A stretch of DNA of 64,000 bases. Source: Clostridiales bacterium. Its GTDB lineage: Bacteria > Bacillota > Clostridia > Lachnospirales > Lachnospiraceae. The position numbers were made by a program, and so were the translations under genes. Shown piece after piece: positions 34,555-43,203 of the stretch (its first letter is position 1; every line of letters begins with the position of its first letter). Under the pieces are notes generated by a model. That model saw nothing but the letters and a program-made list of their open reading frames with translations. It had not been told where the DNA came from and searched no databases. The stretch is from contig JAHAJA010000016.1 of the NCBI GenBank assembly GCA_018372435.1, forward strand, positions 1 to 64,000. Direction: 5' to 3'.

Positions 34555-37095
34555 ATGTTAAAACACATTTACCGATTTGTAGTGTTAGTAATAGTATTTG
34601 TGGTATCAATTTTTTTCATGGGTAATAATATTAGGGAAGAAGAGGTTGAAAGTGGTGCAACAACCACAATGTCAGCTACCACATATCCAGTAATGTATAT
34701 TGAGACAGACCGAGGGCTCATGAATCCGTTACATGGTTATAGTACCAATATTGAAGCAAATATGATACGTGAAACTATTACATTATTAGATAATGATCAA
34801 GCGGTTACTGTCAGTATTGATCAAAAGAAATTAACAGTAAAGAAGATTAATTACGAAGTACGTGATAATAATCAATACTCGCTAATTGAAGAAGGTTCCA
34901 TTAGTGCTCTCACACAAACAGATGATAATAAAACAGCTAAGATTAAAATTAAAGAGATATTAGAAGAGAATAAAGAATATGCTATGAAGATTACCGCAGT
35001 AACTTCAACCGGGGAAAAGATACATTTCTATACAAGAATAAAGAAGATTCTTAACGCGCATTTGAATGAGAAATATGATTTTGTAGAGCAGATTCATGAG
35101 TCCATTCTAAACAAGGACGAAGCCGCAGGAATCGGTAGTTATTTGGAGACAAATTCTACAATGGATAATTCTAGTTATGCTTATGTGAATATCAATTCCA
35201 GTTACGATATGGTTATGTGGGGCAGTCTAAAACCTACACTTATATCAGATGTAATAACACGAATCACAGAGATGAATCAAGAAACGGCTTCTTTTGTATT
35301 AAAATATAAAGTAGAAGTGGAAACGGATACTGGAGTGGAGCAATATACGGTTTCAGAATTCTTCCGCGTAAAATATACGGCAGCTAGAATGTATCTACTC
35401 TATTATGAAAGAAAGGCAGAAGCCGCCTTTAATCCAGATTATATGAGTATCAAGAAAGGGGAACTTAAGATTGGTGTGTCCAATCTATATGATTTACCTT
35501 TCTTAACGGATGAAGCAGAGACTAAACTTTGTTTTGTACGTAATAAGACATTGTGGTATTATGATATGATAGCCAATACCATGGTTAAAGTATTTACCTT
35601 TGAGCAAAAACAGTCGGATTTTATAAGGGATTGCTATGATCAACATGATATTAAAATATTGAATATTGATGCAGATGGTAATATAGATTTTGTTGTATAT
35701 GGTTATATGAATCGTGGTGAATATGAGGGTCGTACCGCAGTTATATTATATCGATTCTATTCTGTAGAGAATCGTGTGGAAGAACAAGTATATATTCCAA
35801 TGAATGTTCCTTATGAAGTTATGAAGCAAGACTTAGAGGGATTTAGTTATGTTAATCGTTCAAGTGTATTCTACTTCTCATTACAGGATCAGATATTTGC
35901 TTATAATATGATTACTAAGAAACTAGAGACAATCGTAGAAGAGGCAGACCCCGACAATATAATGATTTCACAAAAAGACTCCTATATTGCATGGACAGAT
36001 AACAGTGAGTTAGGAAAGGCGTCTAGTATCATTTTGCTTGATTTAGAAACAGGAGCTAAGAGTTATATCAAGGCAAAAGAAGGGCAAAGTGTACGTATCT
36101 TTGGCAAGATAAATGAAAATCTAATATTAGGATATGTGAAGGATTCAGATTTAACGATGGATACAGATGGAACAATTCTTGCGCCTGCATATAAAGTTTC
36201 TATCATAGATAAGGAACGACAAGAATTAAAAACTTATGAAGTTAAGAAATATTATACTGTGGCTGCAACGGTGAACGACAATGTTATTGAACTAAAGAGA
36301 GTGAAAAAAACTGCAAGTAGCGAAACAAATTATGCTTTAGCAGAATCCGATTTTATACTCAACAGGACTGAAACGAATGGATCCAAGATTGAGGTAACAA
36401 CTCGAGTGACGGATAAGATGTTAACGGAGTTATATCTTACAATTCCAAGTACGATTACATTAACTAAGAAACCAGACATTAAAACTACAGTTAATACCGT
36501 AATTACGGAAGACACAACGTTACGACTTGATATTGATCGTAGCAGCAGGGAACGCTATTATGTATATGCTTTAGGTGAGATTCTTGGAGTATATGACAAT
36601 GCAGGAGATGCAATTGTATTGGCGGATGAAAAAATGGGATCCGTTATTAATCAGAATTTTAAAGTTATTTGGGAACGTGGGAAAAAATCCACAAGGGCAA
36701 CGATTAGTAGTATAACACCGGTTTATGCAAGTAGCGGATTAACAAGTAAGAAAGCTTGTGCGAAGATGCTTCTAGCTAATTCAGGAGTTAATGTTACTGT
36801 CGGTCAAATTGGGGATAAAAACCGCTCCATTATGGATATACTAACACAGTATATGAAGAAAGAACCGATTAATCTAACTGGAAGTACACTAGAAGAGGTC
36901 CTTTACAATGTAAGTGAAGGAAGAGCAGTTATTGCCATGAAGAGTAATGGTCAAGCAGTATTAATTACGGAATACGATGAATTCAATATTACTATGATTG
37001 ATCCTGAACTTGGTAGAACATGGAAAGAAGGCTACAAAGATAGTTCTAAGATGTTTGAAAAAGCAGGCAATATCTTTATTAGTTTTATAGAATAG
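34555..37095 (+). CDS. Large membrane-anchored protein with C39-peptidase-like C-terminus
   Basis: An 846-residue protein. A single N-terminal membrane segment (about 5-22) anchors a long extracytoplasmic region rich in beta structure (about 30-600), with propeller-like segments around 320-560. A SPOR-like stretch (about 665-715: RYYVYALGEILGVYDNAGDA) precedes a C-terminal C39-like domain (about 725-846: STLEEVLYNVSEGRAVIAM, then AVLITEYDEFNITMIDPELG). The usual catalytic Cys-Gly-Pro motif is not present (CAKMLL instead) and no clear catalytic His is found, so peptidase activity is doubtful. The function is unknown. It is probably co-transcribed with the methyltransferase gene (39-base gap). 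Confidence 0.72.
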   Translation: MLKHIYRFVVLVIVFVVSIFFMGNNIREEEVESGATTTMSATTYPVMYIETDRGLMNPLHGYSTNIEANMIRETITLLDNDQAVTVSIDQKKLTVKKINYEVRDNNQYSLIEEGSISALTQTDDNKTAKIKIKEILEENKEYAMKITAVTSTGEKIHFYTRIKKILNAHLNEKYDFVEQIHESILNKDEAAGIGSYLETNSTMDNSSYAYVNINSSYDMVMWGSLKPTLISDVITRITEMNQETASFVLKYKVEVETDTGVEQYTVSEFFRVKYTAARMYLLYYERKAEAAFNPDYMSIKKGELKIGVSNLYDLPFLTDEAETKLCFVRNKTLWYYDMIANTMVKVFTFEQKQSDFIRDCYDQHDIKILNIDADGNIDFVVYGYMNRGEYEGRTAVILYRFYSVENRVEEQVYIPMNVPYEVMKQDLEGFSYVNRSSVFYFSLQDQIFAYNMITKKLETIVEEADPDNIMISQKDSYIAWTDNSELGKASSIILLDLETGAKSYIKAKEGQSVRIFGKINENLILGYVKDSDLTMDTDGTILAPAYKVSIIDKERQELKTYEVKKYYTVAATVNDNVIELKRVKKTASSETNYALAESDFILNRTETNGSKIEVTTRVTDKMLTELYLTIPSTITLTKKPDIKTTVNTVITEDTTLRLDIDRSSRERYYVYALGEILGVYDNAGDAIVLADEKMGSVINQNFKVIWERGKKSTRATISSITPVYASSGLTSKKACAKMLLANSGVNVTVGQIGDKNRSIMDILTQYMKKEPINLTGSTLEEVLYNVSEGRAVIAMKSNGQAVLITEYDEFNITMIDPELGRTWKEGYKDSSKMFEKAGNIFISFIE

Positions 37096-37137
37096 GAGTT
37101 TATAAAACTCATTAACAAAAGAAAGGCAAGTGATAAT

Positions 37138-38256
37138 ATGGTAGATGAAAGAATTAAAACTTTGGCGAAAAACCTTGTAAATTATTCAATGAAAGTTAAA
37201 AAAGGAGATAATGTATATATACATTACGTTGGACCTACTACGCAGATGTTAGCAAAACAATTAGTGAAGGAAGTATATGCAGTAGGAGGTAATCCGTTCC
37301 CGCACTTCACTGACCCTATTGTTGAGAGGGAAATGCTTCTTAACTGTTCGGAAGAACAACTAAAGGTTATGGCAGAAACTGATGCAGCAGAGATGTCTAA
37401 GATGGATTGCTATGTTGGTATTCGCGGTACTGATAACGTTACAGAGTACTCAGATGTACCAGCAGAGAAGATGAAATTATATTCTAGCTTATATTCTACT
37501 CCAGTACATCATGACATTCGTGTTCCTAAAACACGTTGGGTAGTTCTTCGTTACCCAAACAGCTCTATGGCACAGTTAGCTAACATGAGTACAGAAAAAT
37601 TCGAAGACTTCTACTTTGATGTATGTAACTTAGATTATTCTAAGATGGGAAAAGCAATGGAGAATCTAGTAGAGTACCTAAACCGTACAGACAAAGTACA
37701 CATTGTAGGACCTGGTACAGATCTTACTTTCTCAATCAAGGATATACCATCAATTCCATGTGCTGGAGATGCGAATATTCCTGATGGTGAAGTATTCACC
37801 GCACCAGTTAAAGATTCTATCAATGGTACATTACAATATAATGCACCAGCAGTATACCAAGGTTTTACATTCGAGAATATAAAACTAACTTTTAAAGATG
37901 GTAAGATTATAGAAGCAACAGCAAATGATACGAAAAGAATCAATGAAGTATTTGATACAGATGAAGGTGCTCGTTATGTAGGAGAATTTGCGATCGGTGT
38001 TAATCCATATGTAGTAACTCCAATGAAGGATACTTTATTTGATGAAAAGATTATGGGATCCTTCCACTTCACACCTGGTAACTGTTATGATGATGCACCA
38101 AACGGAAACCATTCTTCTATCCACTGGGATCTTGTGTGTATTCAGACACCTGAGTATGGCGGTGGAGAGATGTATTTTGATGACGTATTAGTTCGTAAAG
38201 ATGGACGATTTGTTGTGAAAGAATTAGAGTGTTTAAACCCTGAAAATCTTAAATAA
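37138..38256 (+). CDS. M29-family aminopeptidase
   Basis: A 372-residue cytoplasmic metallo-aminopeptidase of family M29 (AmpS/AmpT/aminopeptidase II). Metal-ligand regions are visible in the C-terminal domain: Glu in IPDGEVFTAP, Glu in VGEFAIGVN, and the His/Asp cluster in NHSSIHWDLV. The length is normal. Proteins of this family release N-terminal residues with broad specificity, using two cobalt or zinc ions. It follows the large exported protein by 42 bases and precedes deoB; no terminator is obvious between it and deoB apart from the folded leader. Confidence 0.9.
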   Translation: MVDERIKTLAKNLVNYSMKVKKGDNVYIHYVGPTTQMLAKQLVKEVYAVGGNPFPHFTDPIVEREMLLNCSEEQLKVMAETDAAEMSKMDCYVGIRGTDNVTEYSDVPAEKMKLYSSLYSTPVHHDIRVPKTRWVVLRYPNSSMAQLANMSTEKFEDFYFDVCNLDYSKMGKAMENLVEYLNRTDKVHIVGPGTDLTFSIKDIPSIPCAGDANIPDGEVFTAPVKDSINGTLQYNAPAVYQGFTFENIKLTFKDGKIIEATANDTKRINEVFDTDEGARYVGEFAIGVNPYVVTPMKDTLFDEKIMGSFHFTPGNCYDDAPNGNHSSIHWDLVCIQTPEYGGGEMYFDDVLVRKDGRFVVKELECLNPENLK

Positions 38257-38296
38257 AAGTACAAGTGTAAAAGAAAATAATTGTTTTTCAAACAGC

Positions 38297-38347
38297 AAGT
38301 TTGTATCTGCGCTGCAACTACAAACTTGTGAAACCAAAGTTGCAGCG
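38297..38347 (+). promoter_or_regulatory. Interleaved stems (H-type pseudoknot or switch) before deoB
   Basis: Stem A: AAGTTTGT (38297-38304) with ACAAACTT (38320-38327). Stem B: CGCTGCAACT (38310-38319) with AGTTGCAGCG (38338-38347). The halves alternate A-B-A-B and stem B's 5' arm abuts stem A's 3' arm, the geometry of an H-type pseudoknot with loops of 5 and 10 bases. A competing hairpin CAAAC/GTTTG overlaps stem A. The structure ends 7 bases before the GAGGT ribosome binding site. Confidence 0.6.
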
Positions 38348-38364
38348 TAGAAATGAGGTAAAGT

Positions 38365-39549
38365 ATGAAACGTGTATTTTTAATAGTTTTAGATAGTTTT
38401 GGCATTGGGGAAATGCCAGATGCAGCTAATTATGGAGATGCAGGCAGCAACACAGTAAAAGCTGCCTCTACAAGTCAATATTTTCGTATGCCTAATATGA
38501 AAAAACTAGGATTCTTCAATATCGATGGAGTTGAAATTGAGAGGCCAGAGGAAGACTGGGCAAAAGAAGAAGTTACACCAGTTGGTGCATATGCACGTAT
38601 GACTGAAATGTCAAAAGGTAAAGATACAACGATTGGACATTGGGAGATTGCTGGTATCGTATCAGAAAAACCACTACCAACATTCCCTGATGGATTCCCT
38701 AAGGAATTACTTGATGTATTCGAAGAACGTACTGGTAGAAAAGTTATCTGTAATAAACCGTACTCAGGAACAGATGTAATACGTGATTATGGGGAAGAAC
38801 ACGTGAAAACTGGTGCTTTAATTGTCTATACATCAGCAGATAGTGTATTCCAAATTGCAGCACATGAATCAGTTGTTCCAATTGAACAGTTATATGAATA
38901 TTGTGAAATTGCTAGAGAAATCTGTGAAGGAAAATATGGCGTGGGTCGTGTTATTGCTAGACCTTTCGAAGGGGAAGCACCTAACTTCAAACGTACTTCA
39001 AGACGTCATGACTATTCATTAGTGCCACCAAATACGACAATGCTTGATCAATTATTAGAAGCTGATTTAGATGTACTAGCTGTTGGTAAGATCAATGATA
39101 TATTCGCAGGAAAAGGTATTGGAGAGATGGTTCGTACAGCTAACAATGCGGAAGGTATTGAACGTACACTTGAATATATGAAACGTGACTTTAATGGCTT
39201 ATGTTTCACTAACTTAGTAGATTTTGATATGTTATATGGTCACAGAAATGACGCGGAAGGTTATGCAAAAGCACTTACTTACTTCGATGAGAAATTACCT
39301 GAAATATTAGCAGCATTAAAAGAAGATGATCTTCTCATGATTACAGCAGATCATGGTTGTGACCCTGTAACACCTTCTACTGATCATTCGCGTGAATATA
39401 CACCACTTGTTATCTATGGGGATAAGATTAAGAAGAATACAAATCTTGGAACAAGAGAATCTTTTGCAGATATTGCAGCAACAATCTTAGACTACTTTGA
39501 TGTTGAATCTAAAGTGGCAGGAAAATCTCTATTACCAGAGATTATGTAG
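38365..39549 (+). CDS. deoB: Phosphopentomutase
   Basis: A 394-residue enzyme of the alkaline-phosphatase superfamily that interconverts (deoxy)ribose 1-phosphate and 5-phosphate in nucleoside salvage. Family features: N-terminal VLDSFGIGEMPDAANYGDAGSNT with a metal-binding Asp, the conserved Thr nucleophile in KGKDTTIGHWEI, metal ligands in DFDMLYGHRND, and ITADHGCDPVTPSTDHSREYTPL. The ribosome binding site is GAGGT with a pseudoknot-like fold just upstream. It heads the deoB-deoD-deoC-cdd-pdp salvage cluster. Confidence 0.97.
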   Translation: MKRVFLIVLDSFGIGEMPDAANYGDAGSNTVKAASTSQYFRMPNMKKLGFFNIDGVEIERPEEDWAKEEVTPVGAYARMTEMSKGKDTTIGHWEIAGIVSEKPLPTFPDGFPKELLDVFEERTGRKVICNKPYSGTDVIRDYGEEHVKTGALIVYTSADSVFQIAAHESVVPIEQLYEYCEIAREICEGKYGVGRVIARPFEGEAPNFKRTSRRHDYSLVPPNTTMLDQLLEADLDVLAVGKINDIFAGKGIGEMVRTANNAEGIERTLEYMKRDFNGLCFTNLVDFDMLYGHRNDAEGYAKALTYFDEKLPEILAALKEDDLLMITADHGCDPVTPSTDHSREYTPLVIYGDKIKKNTNLGTRESFADIAATILDYFDVESKVAGKSLLPEIM

Positions 39550-39556
39550 TAAGAAG

Positions 39557-39602
39557 TACTTATAGGTGAGTGTCCGTATATCCTCACTTATAAGTATTTT
39601 AT
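39557..39602 (+). terminator. Terminator after deoB
   Basis: A 14-bp stem with one G-T pair (TACTTATAGGTGAG / CTCACTTATAAGTA), then TTTTATAT. A second hairpin follows at 39621-39675 (ACTTCGCAC/GTGCGAAGT). Confidence 0.65.
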
Positions 39603-39705
39603 ATAAATAATATAAGCCTAACTTCGCACATAAAAACTTTATTTACCTAATACTAAAAATCTTAAAGTGCGAAGTCTGAGTAGAATAAGTTAATAAACAA
39701 CCCTG

Positions 39706-39739
39706 TTTCATTGATAAAGTTAATGAAATGTTGTATACT
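39706..39739 (+). promoter_or_regulatory. Promoter and candidate operator of deoD-deoC
   Basis: TTGATA (39711-39716), 17 bases, TATACT (39734-39739). An inverted repeat TTTCATT/AATGAAA (39706-39712 / 39722-39728) overlaps the -35 and spacer, a position suited to a DeoR-type repressor. No regulator gene is present in the window. Confidence 0.55.
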
Positions 39740-39774
39740 TGAAGTCCAATTTAATTTAATTAGGAGGTACTATT

Positions 39775-40479
39775 ATGGCAACACCACATAATGCAGCAAA
39801 ACCAGGAGATATCGCTAAGACGGTATTGATGCCAGGAGATCCATTAAGAGCAAAATATATCGCAGATAATTTTTTAGAAGACGTAACATGCTTTAATACA
39901 GTACGTAACATGTTTGGTTATACAGGAACTTATAAAGGTAAAAGAGTATCCGTTATGGGTGGCGGAATGGGTATGCCATCAATTGGTATCTATTCCTATG
40001 AATTATATCATTTCTATGATGTAGAAAGTATCATTCGTATCGGTTCAGCAGGCGGTATTGGTGATGATATCAAAGTCCGTGACGTTGTAATTGGTATGGG
40101 AGCATCAACAGATTCTAACTATGCAGAACAATACAAATTACCAGGAACATATGCTCCTATAGCAGATTTCTCACTTCTTCGTAAAGCAGTAGAAGCAGCA
40201 GAAGAAAAGAATATCAAAGTAGTTGTAGGAAACATCTTATCATCTGACCACTTCTACAATGATTATGAGAAGACAAATGAATTATGGAAAAAGATGAACA
40301 TTGCAGCGGTTGAGATGGAAGCAGCAGCTTTATATATGATTGCGGCTAGAGCAAACAAGAAAGCTTTATGTATTCTTACTGTATCTGACCATGTATTTAC
40401 AGGAGAAGCACTTCCTGCGGAAGAAAGACAAACAAGCTTTAGAGAGATGATGGAAATCGCATTAGAAATCGCTGATTAA
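39775..40479 (+). CDS. deoD: Purine-nucleoside phosphorylase, DeoD type
   Basis: A 234-residue hexameric-type phosphorylase that releases purine bases from (deoxy)nucleosides with phosphate. Family features: N-terminal MATPHNAAKPGDIAKTVLMPGDPLRAKYIA, IRIGSAGGI, and the active-site VEMEAAALY and TVSDHVFTGE (base-contacting Asp). The strong ribosome binding site is AGGAGGT. It has its own promoter and is followed by deoC after 26 bases. Confidence 0.97.
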   Translation: MATPHNAAKPGDIAKTVLMPGDPLRAKYIADNFLEDVTCFNTVRNMFGYTGTYKGKRVSVMGGGMGMPSIGIYSYELYHFYDVESIIRIGSAGGIGDDIKVRDVVIGMGASTDSNYAEQYKLPGTYAPIADFSLLRKAVEAAEEKNIKVVVGNILSSDHFYNDYEKTNELWKKMNIAAVEMEAAALYMIAARANKKALCILTVSDHVFTGEALPAEERQTSFREMMEIALEIAD

Positions 40480-40505
40480 TTACTGTGTAGAGAGGAAATG
40501 TTTTA

Positions 40506-41171
40506 ATGGATAAGAAGAATATTTTTGGGAAGGTTGACCATACATTGTTAGGTATCACTGCTACTTGGAATGATATTAAAACGATTTGTGACGATGCTAT
40601 GCATTATCAGACAGCAAGTGTTTGTATACCACCTTCTTACGTTAAGCAAGCGAAGGAATATATGGGAGACAAGATGGCAGTTTGTACGGTAATTGGTTTC
40701 CCTAACGGATATAATACGACAGCTGTTAAAGCATTCGAAACCAAAGATGCTATTGATAATGGAGCAGACGAAATTGATATGGTTATCAATCTTGGCCTGG
40801 TAAAAGATAAACGTTATGATTTAATTGAACAAGAAATCAAAACATTAAAAGAAGTATGTAAAGATAAGATTCTTAAAGTTATCATAGAGACTTGTGTTTT
40901 GACGGAAGAAGAAAAAGTTATGATGTGTAAGGTTGTTACCAGTTCAGGAGCAGACTACATCAAAACTTCAACAGGCTTTTCAACAGCAGGCGCTACCTTT
41001 GATGATATTGCATTGTTTGCTAAGAACATCGGTAAAGATGTTAAGATGAAAGCTGCTGGTGGAATTTCTTCATTTGATGATGCTGAGAAATTCATCGAGC
41101 TAGGCGCGTCAAGACTTGGAACTAGTCGTATTGTTAAATTAGCGAAAAACGAAACTGGTACAGGATATTAA
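40506..41171 (+). CDS. deoC: Deoxyribose-phosphate aldolase
   Basis: A 221-residue class I aldolase splitting deoxyribose 5-phosphate to glyceraldehyde 3-phosphate and acetaldehyde. The Schiff-base lysine lies in ADYIKTSTGFS. NGADEIDMVINLG and KAAGGISSFDDA are conserved. It completes deoxyribonucleoside breakdown with deoB and the phosphorylases. Confidence 0.97.
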   Translation: MDKKNIFGKVDHTLLGITATWNDIKTICDDAMHYQTASVCIPPSYVKQAKEYMGDKMAVCTVIGFPNGYNTTAVKAFETKDAIDNGADEIDMVINLGLVKDKRYDLIEQEIKTLKEVCKDKILKVIIETCVLTEEEKVMMCKVVTSSGADYIKTSTGFSTAGATFDDIALFAKNIGKDVKMKAAGGISSFDDAEKFIELGASRLGTSRIVKLAKNETGTGY

Positions 41172-41181
41172 GATAAGTATT

Positions 41182-41236
41182 TGAAGATGGGGGTATTACG
41201 AAGGATTGATTATGACTTCTATAATACCCTCTCTTC
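41182..41236 (+). other. Hairpin between deoC and cdd
   Basis: GGGTATTA (41191-41198) pairs with TAATACCC (41222-41229), extended by GAAGA/TCTTC. There is no T-run directly after. A second fold (CCAAA/TTTGG region, 41252-41290) follows. It could moderate readthrough into cdd. Confidence 0.5.
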
Positions 41237-41327
41237 TATCTAAGTTATTAGGATTCGAGAGTCCAAAGATCTTTTGGTACTTGAATTCTAATATAGATAT
41301 TTCAATAACTATAGAAAGGGACTTATA

Positions 41328-41744
41328 ATGGATAATAAAGAGCTTATTAGAAAAGCGATAGATGGATTAAAATATTCCTATGCGCCGTATTCTAACTTCA
41401 ATGTTTCAGCAGTATTAGTTGCAAAAGATGGTTCTATCTATACTGGTTGCAATATAGAGAATGCAGCTTACACACCTTCGAATTGTGCAGAACGTACCGC
41501 TTTCTTTAAGGCAGTTAGTGAGGGAGTCAAAGAATTCGAAACGATTATTATTGTTGCAGGCAAAGGTGGTAAGGTAGAGAATATTACAGCTCCTTGTGGC
41601 GTTTGTAGACAGGTGATGATGGAGTTTTGCGACCCTAAAACATTTAAGATTATCTTAGCAAAATCAGAAGAGGAGTATAAGGAATTCACGTTGGAAGAAT
41701 TATTACCACTTGGTTTTGGTCCTGGAGATTTAATCGAGAATTAA
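41328..41744 (+). CDS. cdd: Cytidine deaminase
   Basis: A 138-residue zinc enzyme converting (deoxy)cytidine to (deoxy)uridine. The zinc and proton-shuttle motifs are visible: CAERTAFFKA (Cys and Glu) and PCGVCRQVM (two Cys). The length and the Cys ligand in place of His are those of the tetrameric form. It feeds uridine to the pyrimidine phosphorylase encoded next. Confidence 0.96.
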   Translation: MDNKELIRKAIDGLKYSYAPYSNFNVSAVLVAKDGSIYTGCNIENAAYTPSNCAERTAFFKAVSEGVKEFETIIIVAGKGGKVENITAPCGVCRQVMMEFCDPKTFKIILAKSEEEYKEFTLEELLPLGFGPGDLIEN

Positions 41745-41782
41745 TCTATAAGTTATACTTAATTGAAACGGAGATGATAAGT

Positions 41783-43108
41783 ATGAGAATGGTGGATTTA
41801 ATTACCAAGAAAAAGGAAGGCGAAATTCTTACTGATGAAGAGATTCAATTCATGATAGACGGTTATGTTAAGGCAGAAATACCAGACTACCAGATGTCAG
41901 CAATGCTTATGGCAATTTGTTTTAGGGGTATGACCGATCATGAGATGGCTGTGATGACAGGAGCGATGGCTCACTCAGGCGATATGGTTGATCTATCGGC
42001 CATTGAAGGTGTTAAGGTAGATAAGCACAGTACAGGTGGTGTAGGTGATAAGACAACACTTGTAATTGCACCAATTGTAGCAGCGTGTGGCGGTAAAGTA
42101 GCAAAAATGTCCGGTCGAGGACTTGGTCATACTGGTGGAACAATTGATAAGATGGAAGCAATACCAGGTATGAAGACGTCTCTTCCTAGAGAAGAGTTTT
42201 TTGATATCGTTAACAAAATTGGTTTAAGTGTAATTGGACAATCGGGTAATCTTGCGCCGGCAGATAAGAAACTGTATGCGCTTCGTGATGTAACAGCTAC
42301 AGTAGGAAGTATTCCTCTAATTGCTTCTTCTATTATGAGTAAAAAGCTTGCAGCAGGTAGTGATAGTATTCTACTTGATGTTAAGACTGGTAGTGGAGCT
42401 TTCATGAAGACACTCGATGATTCTATCTTATTAGCAAGTAAAATGGTAGCTATTGGTGAGCATGAAGGAAGAAAAACAGTTGCGTTAATTACGGATATGG
42501 ATATACCGCTAGGCAATGCGATTGGAAATTCTTTAGAAGTAATAGAGGCAGTTCATACATTACAAGGTAATGGGCCAGAAGATCTTACAAGTGTTTGCCT
42601 TAAACTTGCTGCAAATATGCTTCATTTAACAGGAATGGGTGACGTAGAAACTTGTGAGCAGATGGCTAAAGAGGCAATAACATCAGGAAAAGCTCTTCAA
42701 AAATTAATAGATATGGTAGAAGCACAGGGTGGTGATTCAAGGGTGATCAAAGATACGAGTGCCTTTGCTAAAGCTCCATTAAGCTATAAGGTTCGTTCTG
42801 ACCGTGAAGGATATATTACCCATATGAATACAGAAAAATGTGGTATTGCTTCAGTAGAGTTAGGTGCTGGACGTGCCACAAAGGAAAGCGTAATTGATTA
42901 TTCAGCAGGTATTATCTTAGAAAAGAAAATTGGCGCATTTGTTAAGAAAGGTGAGGTATTAGCTACTCTATATGCAGCAGATGAGAAGATGTTTGCAGAT
43001 GCAGAGAAGCTTTTATTAGAAGCTTATACGATTTCAGAAGAGAAATCTGTAATTGAACCACTAATATTTGCCAGAGTTAGTAAAGAAGGAATTGAAAAGT
43101 ATTCCTAA
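41783..43108 (+). CDS. pdp: Pyrimidine-nucleoside phosphorylase
   Basis: A 441-residue enzyme of the thymidine/pyrimidine phosphorylase family. The conserved signature SGRGLGHTGGTIDKMEAIPG and the phosphate loop KHSTGGVGDK are present. Several in-frame ATGs lie near the start; 41783 is chosen because CGGAG is at a proper distance and the product then begins MRMVDLI as in family members (41774 would leave almost no spacing). It completes pyrimidine nucleoside salvage. Confidence 0.96.
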   Translation: MRMVDLITKKKEGEILTDEEIQFMIDGYVKAEIPDYQMSAMLMAICFRGMTDHEMAVMTGAMAHSGDMVDLSAIEGVKVDKHSTGGVGDKTTLVIAPIVAACGGKVAKMSGRGLGHTGGTIDKMEAIPGMKTSLPREEFFDIVNKIGLSVIGQSGNLAPADKKLYALRDVTATVGSIPLIASSIMSKKLAAGSDSILLDVKTGSGAFMKTLDDSILLASKMVAIGEHEGRKTVALITDMDIPLGNAIGNSLEVIEAVHTLQGNGPEDLTSVCLKLAANMLHLTGMGDVETCEQMAKEAITSGKALQKLIDMVEAQGGDSRVIKDTSAFAKAPLSYKVRSDREGYITHMNTEKCGIASVELGAGRATKESVIDYSAGIILEKKIGAFVKKGEVLATLYAADEKMFADAEKLLLEAYTISEEKSVIEPLIFARVSKEGIEKYS

Positions 43109-43120
43109 TCTATGGTATAG

Positions 43121-43183
43121 TTTATTTGATGACTGTTAAATGATAAAGAAGTTTATACTTAAAAAATACAGTCATCAAATAAA
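43121..43183 (+). terminator. Long AT-rich hairpin between pdp and the zinc-ribbon gene
   Basis: A perfect 16-bp stem (TTTATTTGATGACTGT and its complement) with a 31-base loop. There is no classical T-run, so it is a terminator or stability element. Confidence 0.55.
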
Positions 43184-43203
43184 TTGAGAGAGAGGAAATT
43201 AAT

